The notes beneath the pieces were generated by a model. That model made no database searches. It was not told the DNA's origin and saw nothing but the letters and a program-made list of their open reading frames with translations. This document shows positions 26,645 to 36,209 of a stretch of 64,000 nt of DNA, piece by piece. This DNA is from an uncultured Tenacibaculum sp. (GTDB lineage: Bacteria; Bacteroidota; Bacteroidia; Flavobacteriales; Flavobacteriaceae), in contig NZ_CANNGG010000005.1 of NCBI RefSeq assembly GCF_947504135.1, positions 124,001 to 188,000 of the forward strand, in the 5' to 3' direction. Positions within the stretch are counted from its first letter, which is position 1. Each line of letters begins with the position of its first letter. Both the position numbers and the translations under genes were made by a program.

Positions 26645-27523
26645 ATGACAACCTCTTTTGATTCTTTTCAAAAACGCCGATTACAATCTTCATACATATC
26701 AGTAGTAGTAAGTATTGCACTTGTACTTTTTATGATTGGTGTTTTAGGTTTAGTTCTTTTAAAATCAACAAAAGTTGCGAATCACTTTAAGGAAAAAGTA
26801 GTTATGACGCTTTTCTTAAAAGATGAAGTAGCTGACAAAAACATTAAAAGTCTTAAAGAAGCTATTAAAAAAGAAGAGTTTGTTAATAAGGTGGTTTATA
26901 TTTCTAAAGAAGACGCTGCCAAAGAATATAAAAAAGATTTAGGCGAAGATTTTTTACAGTTTTTGGGAGATAATCCGTTAAAAAATGGAATAGACATTTA
27001 TCTGAAAGCAGATTTTGTAACTCCTGAAAAAATGAGTGAGCTTGAAAAATCTTTTGATAAAAACAAATTTGTAGCTGAAGTAAGTTATGACAAACCATTA
27101 GTACAATTGCTTACCAAAAATATTCAACGTATTAGTTTTTGGCTGTTAGTATTGAGTGGTTTTTTTGGGTTAGTTGCTATTATTTTAATAAACAGCTCTA
27201 TCCGATTGTCAATTTACTCAAAACGATTCAATATAAAAACCATGCAAATGGTAGGCGCTACAAAAAGTTTTATTCGTAAACCTTTTATTTGGCAAAGTAT
27301 AAAACTAGGACTATTAGGTGCTTTTATAGCAATAAGCGGATTAGGTATTTTAATTTATTATGTAGACAAATACATCCCTACATTAGAACTACTTAAAGAT
27401 TACGTTGCTTTAGGGTATGTAGCTGGTGGAGTTATATTGGTTGCATTTTTTATTACATGGATTAGTACTTTCTTTGCCACACAGCGCTTTTTAAACCTAC
27501 AAACAAACGACTTATACTATTAG
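26645..27523 (+). CDS. ftsX: Cell division protein FtsX
   Basis: The 292-residue protein has a cytoplasmic start, TM1 (SYISVVVSIALVLFMIGVLG), a periplasmic domain of about 110 residues, and three C-terminal TM helices with the MQMVGATKSFIRKPFIWQS coupling helix typical of FtsX. With FtsE it controls cell-wall hydrolases at the septum. ftsE is not adjacent, as is common in Bacteroidota. Downstream genes DUF3098, uppP and truB follow with gaps of 11, 2 and 0 bases and form one operon. Confidence 0.93.
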   Translation: MTTSFDSFQKRRLQSSYISVVVSIALVLFMIGVLGLVLLKSTKVANHFKEKVVMTLFLKDEVADKNIKSLKEAIKKEEFVNKVVYISKEDAAKEYKKDLGEDFLQFLGDNPLKNGIDIYLKADFVTPEKMSELEKSFDKNKFVAEVSYDKPLVQLLTKNIQRISFWLLVLSGFFGLVAIILINSSIRLSIYSKRFNIKTMQMVGATKSFIRKPFIWQSIKLGLLGAFIAISGLGILIYYVDKYIPTLELLKDYVALGYVAGGVILVAFFITWISTFFATQRFLNLQTNDLYY

Positions 27524-27534
27524 TAAACTATTTT

Positions 27535-27777
27535 ATGAAAAAAGATAATTCACCAAATCAAGAATTTTTATTCGGTAAAAGAAATTACATGATTATGTTA
27601 ATTGGTATTGCCGTAATTGCCTTAGGATTTATTTTAATGGCAGGTGGCGGTAGTGACGATCCTAACGTTTTTAATCCTGATATTTACAACTGGCAAAGAA
27701 TTCGCTTAGCTCCTACCTTGGTAATTATCGGATTGGGTATAGAAATTTATGCTATTTTTGCCAATCCTAAAAAATAA
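27535..27777 (+). CDS. DUF3098 family small membrane protein
   Basis: The 80-residue product has two TM helices around a glycine/aspartate loop (ILMAGGGSDDPNVFNPDIYN), the typical pattern of DUF3098. This family sits between ftsX and uppP in many Bacteroidota. Function is not known. The position suggests a role in envelope growth or division. Confidence 0.88.
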   Translation: MKKDNSPNQEFLFGKRNYMIMLIGIAVIALGFILMAGGGSDDPNVFNPDIYNWQRIRLAPTLVIIGLGIEIYAIFANPKK

Positions 27778-27779
27778 GC

Positions 27780-28574
27780 ATGGATTTATTAGAAGCGATT
27801 ATCCTTGGAATAATTCAAGGACTTACTGAATTTTTACCAGTATCTTCAAGTGGACATTTAGAATTAGCCAAAGCTATTTTTGGAGACACCTCTGTACCTC
27901 AAGAGAGCTTAACTTTTACCGTCGTATTACATGCTGCAACAGCATTAAGTACTATCGTAGTGTTTAGAAAAGAAATTGCTGAGATTTTTAGAGGTTTATT
28001 TCAATTTAAATGGAATGAAGAAATGCAGTTTTCAGTAAAAATTATCTTATCGATGATTCCAGCTGTAGTTATTGGACTTACTTTTGAAAAAGAGTTAGAA
28101 AGCTTTTTCGGTGGAAAAATTTTATTAGTAGGATTCATGCTTTTAGTAACTTCTGTATTACTTTTATTAGCAGATAAAGCTAAAAACACCAACAAAAGTG
28201 TTTCTTTTAAAAACGCAGTAATTATTGGTATTTCACAAGCTATTGCTATGTTACCTGGTATTTCTCGTTCAGGAGCTACGATTTCAACTTCAGTATTATT
28301 AGGTGTAGATCGTACCAGAGCAGCTCGTTTTTCTTTTTTAATGGTGGTTCCATTAATTTTAGGAAAAGTTGCCAAAGATATTTTAAGTGGTGATATTAAT
28401 TTTCAGAGTTCAGAGATTGTTCCTTTGTCTGCTGGGTTTGTTGCTGCTTTTATCTCTGGATTATTAGCATGTACTTGGATGATAGCCTTAGTTAAAAAGA
28501 GTAAATTATCATATTTCTCATTATACTGTGCTATTGTAGGTTTAATTGCCATTGGCTATTCTTTATTTTTCTAA
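27780..28574 (+). CDS. uppP: Undecaprenyl-diphosphatase
   Basis: The 264-residue polytopic enzyme carries both family motifs: GLTEFLPVSSSGHLELAK near the N-terminus and MLPGISRSGATISTS in the second half. It recycles the C55 lipid carrier used for peptidoglycan and polysaccharide export. It starts three bases after the DUF3098 gene, and truB begins at the very next base after its stop. Confidence 0.96.
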   Translation: MDLLEAIILGIIQGLTEFLPVSSSGHLELAKAIFGDTSVPQESLTFTVVLHAATALSTIVVFRKEIAEIFRGLFQFKWNEEMQFSVKIILSMIPAVVIGLTFEKELESFFGGKILLVGFMLLVTSVLLLLADKAKNTNKSVSFKNAVIIGISQAIAMLPGISRSGATISTSVLLGVDRTRAARFSFLMVVPLILGKVAKDILSGDINFQSSEIVPLSAGFVAAFISGLLACTWMIALVKKSKLSYFSLYCAIVGLIAIGYSLFF

Positions 28575-29258
28575 ATGACTGCGGAAGATTACAAAAACGG
28601 ACAAATTTTATTGATCGACAAACCATTAGAATGGACTTCTTTTCAAGTGGTAAATAAGCTTCGTTGGCATATTCGTAAGCACTTTAATATTAAAAAAATT
28701 AAAGTAGGACATGCAGGAACTTTAGATCCGTTAGCTACTGGTTTATTAATCATTTGTACAGGTAAACAAACCAAAAACATTAACGAATATCAAGGTCAGA
28801 TAAAAGAATATACAGGTACTTTTGTTATTGGTGCTACCACACCTAGTTACGATTTAGAAACAGAAATCAACGAAACGTTTCCTACGGAACATATCACAAA
28901 AGAGTTATTACACAAAACTACAGAGCAATTTACTGGTAAAATTCAGCAAAAACCACCTATTTTCTCTGCGATTAAAAAAGACGGAAAACGTTTATATGAA
29001 TTAGCTCGAAAGGGTGAAACTACTGAAATCAAAGCTCGCGAAGTGGAAATCAACGAGTTTGAAATCACCAAAATTGATTTACCTAATGTTGAATTCAGAA
29101 TCGTATGTAGTAAAGGAACTTATATTCGTTCTATTGCTAACGATTATGGGGAAGCGTTAAATTCTGGAGCACATTTATCTGTATTACGAAGAACCAAAAT
29201 TGGAGATTTTTCGGTAGACAATGCGCAGAGTGTTGATGAGTTTGTAGAAAGCTTATAA
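28575..29258 (+). CDS. truB: tRNA pseudouridine-55 synthase
   Basis: The 227-residue protein contains the catalytic motif KVGHAGTLDPLATGLLIICT (Asp in GTLDP), then YTGTFVIGATTPSYDLE, KPPIFSAIKKDGKRLYELAR and GTYIRSIANDYGE. It makes the T-loop pseudouridine in tRNA. It lacks the PUA domain of longer homologues, typical of Bacteroidota. It begins immediately after the uppP stop and its 3' end overlaps the opposite-strand gene by six bases. Confidence 0.96.
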   Translation: MTAEDYKNGQILLIDKPLEWTSFQVVNKLRWHIRKHFNIKKIKVGHAGTLDPLATGLLIICTGKQTKNINEYQGQIKEYTGTFVIGATTPSYDLETEINETFPTEHITKELLHKTTEQFTGKIQQKPPIFSAIKKDGKRLYELARKGETTEIKAREVEINEFEITKIDLPNVEFRIVCSKGTYIRSIANDYGEALNSGAHLSVLRRTKIGDFSVDNAQSVDEFVESL

Positions 29259-29732
29259 AAATCGATTGTACCAGCTTTCAGTAATAGGTACTTCCCAGTA
29301 ATTTTCTAATTCGCCTTTTGTTTGTACTAAATTATCAAAAACAACTGTTTTAGCGGATACTGACTTCTTTTTAAGCAATGTTTTAAACTCTTTTACATCT
29401 TTGTATTGGATGAACTCTCCTTGCTTAAAACACACGTTCATTTTGTCTAGCAACTCAACTTCATATTCTTGCTGTAGTTGCAAAATAAAAGCAACTTGTT
29501 GGTCAATGTCTGCATTGGTTAATTGAGCATCTTCTTCCGCAGAAAAAACAATAAAACGATCGTATTTCAATTCAAAAGAAGCTTTAAAATCAGCATCATC
29601 TTGTTTCCATGCTTCTACAAAGCTTTGCAATTTTTCTTTTAATTCATCAATTTCTTGAGGATAAAATTTTCGGCTTGATGGATATACCCATACTTTGGCT
29701 TCTTCTGATAAGGTATTGAATTCTACAAACAT
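29253..29732 (-). CDS. Conserved Bacteroidota protein of unknown function
   Basis: The 159-residue soluble, acidic protein contains AKVWVYPSSRKFYPQEIDEL and PITESWYNRFL. Homologues are often labelled 'ABC transporter ATPase' in databases, but there is no Walker A, signature or Walker B motif, so that label is not supported by this sequence. It is convergent with truB. It lies downstream of the thioredoxin-like gene on the same strand, with a probable terminator between them. Confidence 0.75.
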   Translation of the reverse strand: MFVEFNTLSEEAKVWVYPSSRKFYPQEIDELKEKLQSFVEAWKQDDADFKASFELKYDRFIVFSAEEDAQLTNADIDQQVAFILQLQQEYEVELLDKMNVCFKQGEFIQYKDVKEFKTLLKKKSVSAKTVVFDNLVQTKGELENYWEVPITESWYNRFL

Positions 29733-29765
29733 ATTAATTCGTTATGGGCGCAAAGATACAGAAAA

Positions 29766-29801
29766 CAAATCCCCTTCTTGAATAAAATCAAAAAGGGGAA
29801 T
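29766..29801 (-). terminator. Probable terminator of the thioredoxin-like gene
   Basis: A TCCCCTT/AAGGGGA stem with a long AT-rich loop lies 20 bases past the stop of the gene at 29822. On the minus strand it is followed by a T-rich stretch interrupted by one G. Confidence 0.55.
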
Positions 29802-29821
29802 TATTTATTTTTTCTTGTTAT

Positions 29822-30412
29822 TTATTGAAGCATAGAGATAATATCTTCTTGTGTATTTTCTCCTTTATTTTTATTGTACCAAACTTGTAAGTTTTCTTTA
29901 AATTCGGCATCTAAACTTCCATTTTTCGCTTTGTAATCAGCAACCATTTGTGTAGCTATTGTTGGTCTTGGTCCCCAAGTATTAATCACTTCTTTCTCTT
30001 CATTCAAAGCAATCAATTTCGGAATGGATCTTCCACCGTTGGTTAAAAAAGCATCCATCAACTCTAAATTTTCATCTCGTAAAACCAATTTAAAATTGAT
30101 ATTCGGATTTTCAGCGGCGATTTTATGAATTACAGGAATGTTTTGTGCTGCATCACCACACCAACCTTCGGTTAACACCAACCAAGTTTGCGGTTCTTTT
30201 ACATCTTTAATTTTAGCGATGGTCTCCTCAGTAAGTTGAATCGTTTTGTCCAAACGCTTCATACGTTTGTCGTTTAACTTACTGTAGTTTAACAAATCTT
30301 CTGACTGATTAGGTCCTGTAGATTTCCCTTCAGTTAACAAAGTACTTACCAAGTTTCTATACTCAGTATATGACAATGCTCTTTCTAAGCTTTCTTCAAT
30401 AATTTTTTTCAT
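29822..30412 (-). CDS. Thioredoxin-fold protein with single-cysteine active site
   Basis: The 196-residue cytoplasmic protein has a thioredoxin-like core: QTWLVLTEGWCGDAAQNIP, FKLVLRDENLELMDAFLTNG, RSIPKLIALN with the cis-proline. The active site reads CGDA instead of CxxC, so the resolving cysteine is absent and classical disulfide exchange is unlikely. Similar WCGDA proteins are common in Bacteroidota. A monothiol or non-redox role is possible. Confidence 0.8.
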   Translation of the reverse strand: MKKIIEESLERALSYTEYRNLVSTLLTEGKSTGPNQSEDLLNYSKLNDKRMKRLDKTIQLTEETIAKIKDVKEPQTWLVLTEGWCGDAAQNIPVIHKIAAENPNINFKLVLRDENLELMDAFLTNGGRSIPKLIALNEEKEVINTWGPRPTIATQMVADYKAKNGSLDAEFKENLQVWYNKNKGENTQEDIISMLQ

Positions 30413-30522
30413 TGGTAGTATATTCTATTGCAAAAATATTTCTTCTATAACACAGAATTCGTAACCTAAGTTACACTTTACTATAAAACTTGAATACCAT
30501 AGACGAAAGAAAGAATATAACC

Positions 30523-31488
30523 TTACACCTCAGCTGATTCTTCGGCTTTAGCTTGTAAACTCGTAATAATATCTTTAGTCATTGAGGCTAAATCGAACTG
30601 ATGTCTCCAGCCCCAATCTTTTCTTGCTGCCGAATCGTCTATTACCTGAGGCCAACTATCAGCAATCGCTTGTCTAAAATCTGGGTTGTACGTAATGGTA
30701 AAATCTGGAATGTATTTTTTAATTTCAGTAGCTATTTCTTTTGGCGTAAAACTAATTGCCGCTAAATTGTATGAAGTTCTTGTTTTAATCTTTTCAGCAT
30801 CCGCTTGCATTAATTGAATGGTTGCATTGATAGCGTCATCCATATACATCATTGGCAAGCGAGTGTTTTCAGATAAAAAACATTCGAAAGTACCTTTTTC
30901 TAAGGCATCAAAGTAAATATCTACCGCATAATCCGTAGTACCTCCACCTGGTAATGTTTTCCAACTGATAATTCCCGGATAACGAATACTTCTTACATCT
31001 ACACCGTACTTATCGTGGTAATAATTACACCAATGTTCTCCTGCAACCTTACTAATTCCGTAAACGGTAGAAGGCTCCATAATGGTTTGCTGTGGCGTAT
31101 TCATTTTTGGTGAAGTAGGTCCAAACGCTGCCATAGAACTAGGCCAGTATATTTTTTGAATATATTTTTCTCTTGCTAACTCTAACACCGCTAACAACGA
31201 AGTCATGTTTAAATCCCAACCTTTTAATGGGTACTTTTCAGCAGTTGCTGATAACATTGCAGCCATTAAATACACTTGGGTTACTTTATATTTTTGAACA
31301 ACATTTAAAATTTGCTCTTGATTGGTAGCGTCGATAATTTCAAAAGGTCCTGAACTCATCATTTCTGAATCCCCTTCTCTAATATCGGAGGCTATTACAT
31401 TATCTGTCCCATAAATAGCACGTAATTTTTGGGTTAATTCTGTTCCTATTTGCCCGCAAGCTCCTAAAATTAATATCGTTTCACTCAT
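30523..31488 (-). CDS. tdh: NAD-dependent L-threonine 3-dehydrogenase, SDR type
   Basis: The 321-residue extended short-chain dehydrogenase begins ILILGACGQIGTELTQKLR (Rossmann GxxGxxG). It has the catalytic YGISK with the preceding WPSSMAAFG, and PGIISWKTLPGGGTTDYAV, a segment typical of SDR-type threonine dehydrogenases and UDP-galactose epimerase-like relatives. It would oxidise threonine to 2-amino-3-ketobutyrate. A promoter box lies about 28 bases upstream. The last residues AKAEESAEV are a loose tail. Confidence 0.85.
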   Translation of the reverse strand: MSETILILGACGQIGTELTQKLRAIYGTDNVIASDIREGDSEMMSSGPFEIIDATNQEQILNVVQKYKVTQVYLMAAMLSATAEKYPLKGWDLNMTSLLAVLELAREKYIQKIYWPSSMAAFGPTSPKMNTPQQTIMEPSTVYGISKVAGEHWCNYYHDKYGVDVRSIRYPGIISWKTLPGGGTTDYAVDIYFDALEKGTFECFLSENTRLPMMYMDDAINATIQLMQADAEKIKTRTSYNLAAISFTPKEIATEIKKYIPDFTITYNPDFRQAIADSWPQVIDDSAARKDWGWRHQFDLASMTKDIITSLQAKAEESAEV

Positions 31489-31515
31489 TTTAAATTATTC
31501 AAAAATAGATGTTTG

Positions 31516-31523
31516 CAAAGTTA
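31516..31523 (-). promoter_or_regulatory. -7 box for tdh
   Basis: TAACTTTG on the minus strand matches TAnnTTTG and lies 27 bases before the tdh ATG. A TTTTTG occurs 17 bases upstream of it, slightly closer than the usual 19. Confidence 0.55.
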
Positions 31524-31671
31524 TTAAATTTAAGATTTCGCAAAAAGCATTTGCTCTTTTTTAACTATCTACAAAAGGGATAGCTAATTTACTGATTTCA
31601 AACTTCTAATTTAATTCTGTAAAGAATACCAAGTAAAATATGTACTTTTATCGCTTAATTATTTTATTAAA

Positions 31672-32196
31672 ATGAGTCGTTTTTTATTTGTTATTGCTTC
31701 ATTATTTTTTTTAATTACTTCTTGTAAAAAAAAGAATGAGCAAAAAGAAGAGTTACCTACTAAAACTGAAATGAACATTTCGATTGAGCATACTGATTAC
31801 TCTAAAATAAATGAAAAGTACGTTGACGAAATTAAGCCTTGGAAAGAATATTTTATTGTTGAGGATTTTTTGCAAGAGTTGAAAAACACAACTCCTACTG
31901 AAGCTTTAAACAACGCTTTAGAGTTAAAAACACTTACAAAACAACTAAAGGACAGTTTAAATATAGAATCGCTAAAAACACCTGCCTTTAAAGCTCGTAT
32001 TAATGTTTTTGAAAATGAAACTTTACGTTTGGCGGATATGACGTTGATTCCTTCTATTTCTGCTAGTGAAGTAAATAATCAAGTAGAAAAAATTATGGTG
32101 ATTTTTGGTAGCGTTAACGACAAAATAAATACTGTGTACGCTAAGAAAAAGTTTGATAGTGAAATTAATCTGGATAGCTTATTTAAGAATCAATAG
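31672..32196 (+). CDS. Lipoprotein of unknown function
   Basis: The 174-residue product has a signal peptide with lipobox LITSC (Cys18) followed by a very basic stretch KKKNEQKEE, then a predominantly helical domain. No family is recognised. It is divergent from tdh, and its 3' end overlaps recX on the other strand by 14 bases. It is likely anchored in the outer or inner membrane facing the periplasm. Confidence 0.75.
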   Translation: MSRFLFVIASLFFLITSCKKKNEQKEELPTKTEMNISIEHTDYSKINEKYVDEIKPWKEYFIVEDFLQELKNTTPTEALNNALELKTLTKQLKDSLNIESLKTPAFKARINVFENETLRLADMTLIPSISASEVNNQVEKIMVIFGSVNDKINTVYAKKKFDSEINLDSLFKNQ

Positions 32197-32653
32197 TTTT
32201 TAAAGCTTCGTATACTAAATTACTTTCAAAGCCTCGATACAATAAGTAATCGGCTATTTTCTTTTTTCGCTTAAACTTATTAGTTTCCTTAACCAATGCA
32301 TTCTTTTTATCAACTAATTCATATAAGGTTTTGATGTATTCTTCTTCATCAATTTCTTTCAATGCTGATTTTATATTGTAAGCAGAAATATCTCGAAACT
32401 TTAACTCTCTAACAATTCGTTCTTTTCCCCATTTTTTTATTCTGAACTTTCCTCTTGCAAAACTTTTTGAAAAACGTTCTTCGTTCAAAAAATTATGCTC
32501 TAGTAAGTGTAATAAAATATGTTCTCTCGCTTCAGGAATCAACCGGTATTCTTTTAATTTTGTTTCTATTTCTTTATGACACCTGTCTTGATATACACAA
32601 TAGTGCTCCATCTTCCTTTTTATTTCCTCAACTGTAAAAACCGGTTTGTTCAT
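32183..32653 (-). CDS. recX: Regulatory protein RecX
   Basis: The 156-residue protein is built of three RecX helical repeats: MEHYCVYQDRCHKEIETKL, HLLEHNFLNEERFSKSFARG with KWGKERIVRELKFRDIS, and IADYLLYRGFESNLVYEAL. RecX modulates RecA filaments. recA is not in the window. Length is typical. The gene converges on the lipoprotein gene. Confidence 0.9.
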   Translation of the reverse strand: MNKPVFTVEEIKRKMEHYCVYQDRCHKEIETKLKEYRLIPEAREHILLHLLEHNFLNEERFSKSFARGKFRIKKWGKERIVRELKFRDISAYNIKSALKEIDEEEYIKTLYELVDKKNALVKETNKFKRKKKIADYLLYRGFESNLVYEALKTIDS

Positions 32654-32667
32654 AGTACGAAAATATA

Positions 32668-32705
32668 AAAAAGGGTTAAAAGTAAATTACTTTTAACCCT
32701 TTTTA
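32668..32705 (-). terminator. Terminator of the efflux operon
   Basis: A long palindrome (core AAGGGTTAAAAGTAA/TTACTTTTAACCCTT) is flanked by A and T runs. It lies 20 bases past the RND gene stop on the minus strand. Confidence 0.9.
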
Positions 32706-32723
32706 CAGTTAACAAAAAATCAA

Positions 32724-35700
32724 TTATAGAACGCTACGTAACCACATTTTAAACTTGGTGACTAAGTAGAATAATATTGGTACTACTATTAATGTTAAGA
32801 AAGTAGCAATGAATAGTCCGTAAATAACTGTCCATGCTAAAGGCCCCCAGAACACTACATTATCTCCACCTACATATATGTGCGGATTTAACTCACTTGC
32901 CAATGTAAAGAAGTTAATATTTAACCCTGTTGCTAACGGGATTAATCCTAAAACCGTGGTAATCGCCGTTAATAATACTGGACGTAAACGTGCCTTACCT
33001 CCTCTAATTACGACTTCTCCTAAAGTACGTACATCTACATATTCATCAGGAGCAAGTCCTTGCTCCACCTTTTTACGATCTATTAATAATTGTGTATAAT
33101 CTAGCAGTACCACTCCGTTATTTACTACAATACCAGCAAGGGAAATAATACCCATCATCGTCATCATAATTACGAATGGTTTTGCTGTAATGATTAATCC
33201 TCCAAAAACACCAATTAAGCTCAAGAAAATAGCTAACATGATGATTCCTGGTTTTGAAACCGAATTGAATTGAAATATCAAGATTAAAAAGATTAACCCT
33301 AGTCCGCCAAAAAACGCTTTCATTAAGAAAGCCATTTGTTTATTTTGCTCTTCGATTTGCCCTGTATAATCCACTTTTACTGAATCTGGTTTTTCAGTAA
33401 ACGATTTCATTTCTTGCTGAATTTTAGATACAATTGCAGCCGCATCTGTATAACCAGGAGCTAATGCTGAATAAACTGTTACCACCCTTTTAACATCTTT
33501 GTGCTTAATGGCGCTAAAACCTGAAGTATTAGTTTGTTCTGCTACTGCAGATATCGGAATTTCTTTAATGGTTCCTGTAGCCATATCTCTAAAAGTGATC
33601 TTCTGATTGAAAACAGCACTTTTGTTATATCTATTTTCTTCATTAAAGCGAACGTAAATATCGTAATCATCTCCGTCTTCTTTGTAAACTCCTGCTTTCG
33701 AACCAAAAATAGCATTACGTAGCTGATTACCTACTTGCGATGAACTCACTCCTAATTCTCCTGCTTTTTTACGATCAACATTTACCAACATTGATGGTTT
33801 CGATTTGTTTACATCAATCTTTAACTCATCAATACCTGCGATACTTTTAGTGTTGATAAATTCACGCATTTTTTCAGCAGTGGTAATTAATTCTCCGTAA
33901 TCGTTTCCTTCTAACTCTATATTAATTGGATATCCTACAGGTGGTCCTACAGCTTCTTTTTCTACTGAAATTTCTAATCCTGGATAAATTCCACGTAAGG
34001 CTTCGGTTACTTTTCTTTGCAACTCCTTACTATCTGCCCCTTCACGATATTTATATTCACGCATAGACGCCGTTATTTTACCTTTATGGGGCATTTCTGC
34101 AGTTGAACCTCCATCAGTTTGCGGATTTCCAGAACCTGCTCCTACTTGAGAAACCGCACTTTCTACCATGAAATTGTACCCATTATTCACATATTCAGGT
34201 GCGTTTAATATTTTATACACACGCTCTTCTATATCTTTCATAATCAGATTTGTTTTTTCTATATCGGTTCCTTGCGGATACTCGATATATACAATAATCT
34301 GATTCGGAGTATTATCTGGGAAGAATTCTACTTTTGTACGTTGGCTTCCTACTGAAGCTCCAAAACCTCCAAAAGCTATAAATAATAAAACTAATGTTCC
34401 TAAAGAAATAATATAAGGTCTCCAACCTTTTAAAGCTGCGCGAAGTGTTTTTTCATACATACGTTCCCAACGTGGCAACACGCTGTTTTGAAAAGCGTTT
34501 GCCCAAGGTCTAAGAAACAATCGGTACATCCACAACATGATCGCTGTAAAAATCATTACAGTTCCTAATGCTCGGTAAGTTCCGCCTAAAAATGCTATTA
34601 ATAATCCTATCACTGCCATTACTGATGATAAGATGATAATACGTCTTAACGGCATGTTTTTATCTTCAACACTCATAAATTGTGATACCAACACTGAGTT
34701 GAAGAAAATAGCTACAAATAATGATGAACCTAATACTACAGATAATGTTACAGGGAAGTATATCATAAACTGCCCCATCGTTCCTGGCCACATTCCTAAC
34801 GGAATAAATGCAGCCACAGTTGTTGCCGTTGAGATGATAATTGGAAATGCGATTTCTCCAATTCCTTTCTTTGCTGCCTCAATCCTTGGCATTCCTTCAT
34901 CCATTAAACGGTATACGTTTTCTACAACTACAATACCGTTATCTACCAACATACCTAATCCCATAATTAATCCGAAAAGAATCATGGTGTTCATGGTATA
35001 TCCTAACCAACTCAATATCATTAATGACATGAACATTGACATTGGTATTGCAAATCCAACAAATAAGGCATTTTTGAACCCTAAGAAGAACATTAACACT
35101 AATACTACCAGAATTACCCCAAAAATGATGTTGTTTACCAAATCATCTACCTGACCAATAGTTTTTGAAGATTGATCGTTAGCAATGGTTATTTTTAAGT
35201 TCCTTGGAAAAACATTTGCTTTGGCTTCTTCAACAATTTTTTGAATTTTTTCAGCCGCCTCTACCATGTTTTTTCCTGATCGTTTTTTCACGTCTAGCAT
35301 CACCACAGCTGCTCCGAATTCACGAGCGTACGTAGTTTTATCTTTATCTTTAAAAGAAACTTTAGCAATATCTTTTAAGTAAATAGAATTTCCTTTTTCA
35401 GATTTCACAACAAAATCTTGTAACTCTTGCGGATTTTCAATCTCTCCTAAAATACGCACTGTACGTCGTTGACCACTGGCAATTAAATTACCTGCCGACA
35501 TGGTTAAGTTTCCTCCGTTAATGGAATTGATAACGTCTTGAAAACTTACCTGAGCTGCCATCATTTTGTAAATATCTACCGCTACTTCAACTTCTTTTTC
35601 TTCAGCACCACGGATATCTACTTTTTTTATTTCTTGTAAATCTTCTATCTCATCTTCTAAATATTCACCAAATTCTTTTAATTTATCAACAGGATAATCT

Positions 35701-36188
35701 CCAGAAATATTAATATTTAAAATTGGCATTTCTTCAGAAAGACTCAATTCAAAAACATTCGGTTCTACTTTAGCCCCGTTAAATGTAGGCCAATCTTCAC
35801 CAGATGTTTCTTGATCTATTTCATCTTTTACCTTTTGTTTTGCTTGATCAACTGTAATGTTTTCATCAAATTCAACTACTACCATCGAGTAATCTTCTTG
35901 TGATGTAGAAGTTATTTCAACCACATTACTCACCGTTTTTAGTCTGTCTTCTAACGGATCGGTAATTAGTTTTTCAATATCTTCTGCAGTGTTCCCTGGA
36001 TATAAAGAACTAACATAAATTTTGGTTTCTTTAACTTCTGGAAAGCTCTCTCTTGGCATACTTAAAAATGCGGAAATACCTGATATAAGTATCATAACCA
36101 TCATTACATAGATGGTTGTTTTGTTATTTATTGCCCAAGATGATAAACCAAATTCTTTATCTACTTGCTTTTTTTGTTTTTCAGTCAT
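32724..36188 (-). CDS. RND efflux pump inner-membrane permease
   Basis: The 1154-residue protein has the two-fold RND layout of AcrB-like pumps. There is a TM helix at the N-terminus, then ESFPEVKETKIYVSSLYPGN and the porter domain. TM2-6 contain GLIMGLGMLVDNGIVVVENV with the proton-relay aspartate, then FIPLGMWPG. A cytoplasmic linker and a second half follow. It is somewhat longer than the ~1040 of AcrB, with a hydrophobic insert between the two halves (about residues 515-560). Drug, bile or metal export cannot be distinguished. It is the last gene of tetR-tolC-adaptor-RND. Confidence 0.92.
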   Translation of the reverse strand: MTEKQKKQVDKEFGLSSWAINNKTTIYVMMVMILISGISAFLSMPRESFPEVKETKIYVSSLYPGNTAEDIEKLITDPLEDRLKTVSNVVEITSTSQEDYSMVVVEFDENITVDQAKQKVKDEIDQETSGEDWPTFNGAKVEPNVFELSLSEEMPILNINISGDYPVDKLKEFGEYLEDEIEDLQEIKKVDIRGAEEKEVEVAVDIYKMMAAQVSFQDVINSINGGNLTMSAGNLIASGQRRTVRILGEIENPQELQDFVVKSEKGNSIYLKDIAKVSFKDKDKTTYAREFGAAVVMLDVKKRSGKNMVEAAEKIQKIVEEAKANVFPRNLKITIANDQSSKTIGQVDDLVNNIIFGVILVVLVLMFFLGFKNALFVGFAIPMSMFMSLMILSWLGYTMNTMILFGLIMGLGMLVDNGIVVVENVYRLMDEGMPRIEAAKKGIGEIAFPIIISTATTVAAFIPLGMWPGTMGQFMIYFPVTLSVVLGSSLFVAIFFNSVLVSQFMSVEDKNMPLRRIIILSSVMAVIGLLIAFLGGTYRALGTVMIFTAIMLWMYRLFLRPWANAFQNSVLPRWERMYEKTLRAALKGWRPYIISLGTLVLLFIAFGGFGASVGSQRTKVEFFPDNTPNQIIVYIEYPQGTDIEKTNLIMKDIEERVYKILNAPEYVNNGYNFMVESAVSQVGAGSGNPQTDGGSTAEMPHKGKITASMREYKYREGADSKELQRKVTEALRGIYPGLEISVEKEAVGPPVGYPINIELEGNDYGELITTAEKMREFINTKSIAGIDELKIDVNKSKPSMLVNVDRKKAGELGVSSSQVGNQLRNAIFGSKAGVYKEDGDDYDIYVRFNEENRYNKSAVFNQKITFRDMATGTIKEIPISAVAEQTNTSGFSAIKHKDVKRVVTVYSALAPGYTDAAAIVSKIQQEMKSFTEKPDSVKVDYTGQIEEQNKQMAFLMKAFFGGLGLIFLILIFQFNSVSKPGIIMLAIFLSLIGVFGGLIITAKPFVIMMTMMGIISLAGIVVNNGVVLLDYTQLLIDRKKVEQGLAPDEYVDVRTLGEVVIRGGKARLRPVLLTAITTVLGLIPLATGLNINFFTLASELNPHIYVGGDNVVFWGPLAWTVIYGLFIATFLTLIVVPILFYLVTKFKMWLRSVL

Positions 36189-36209
36189 GAGTTGTATAAC
36201 TTTTGTGGG

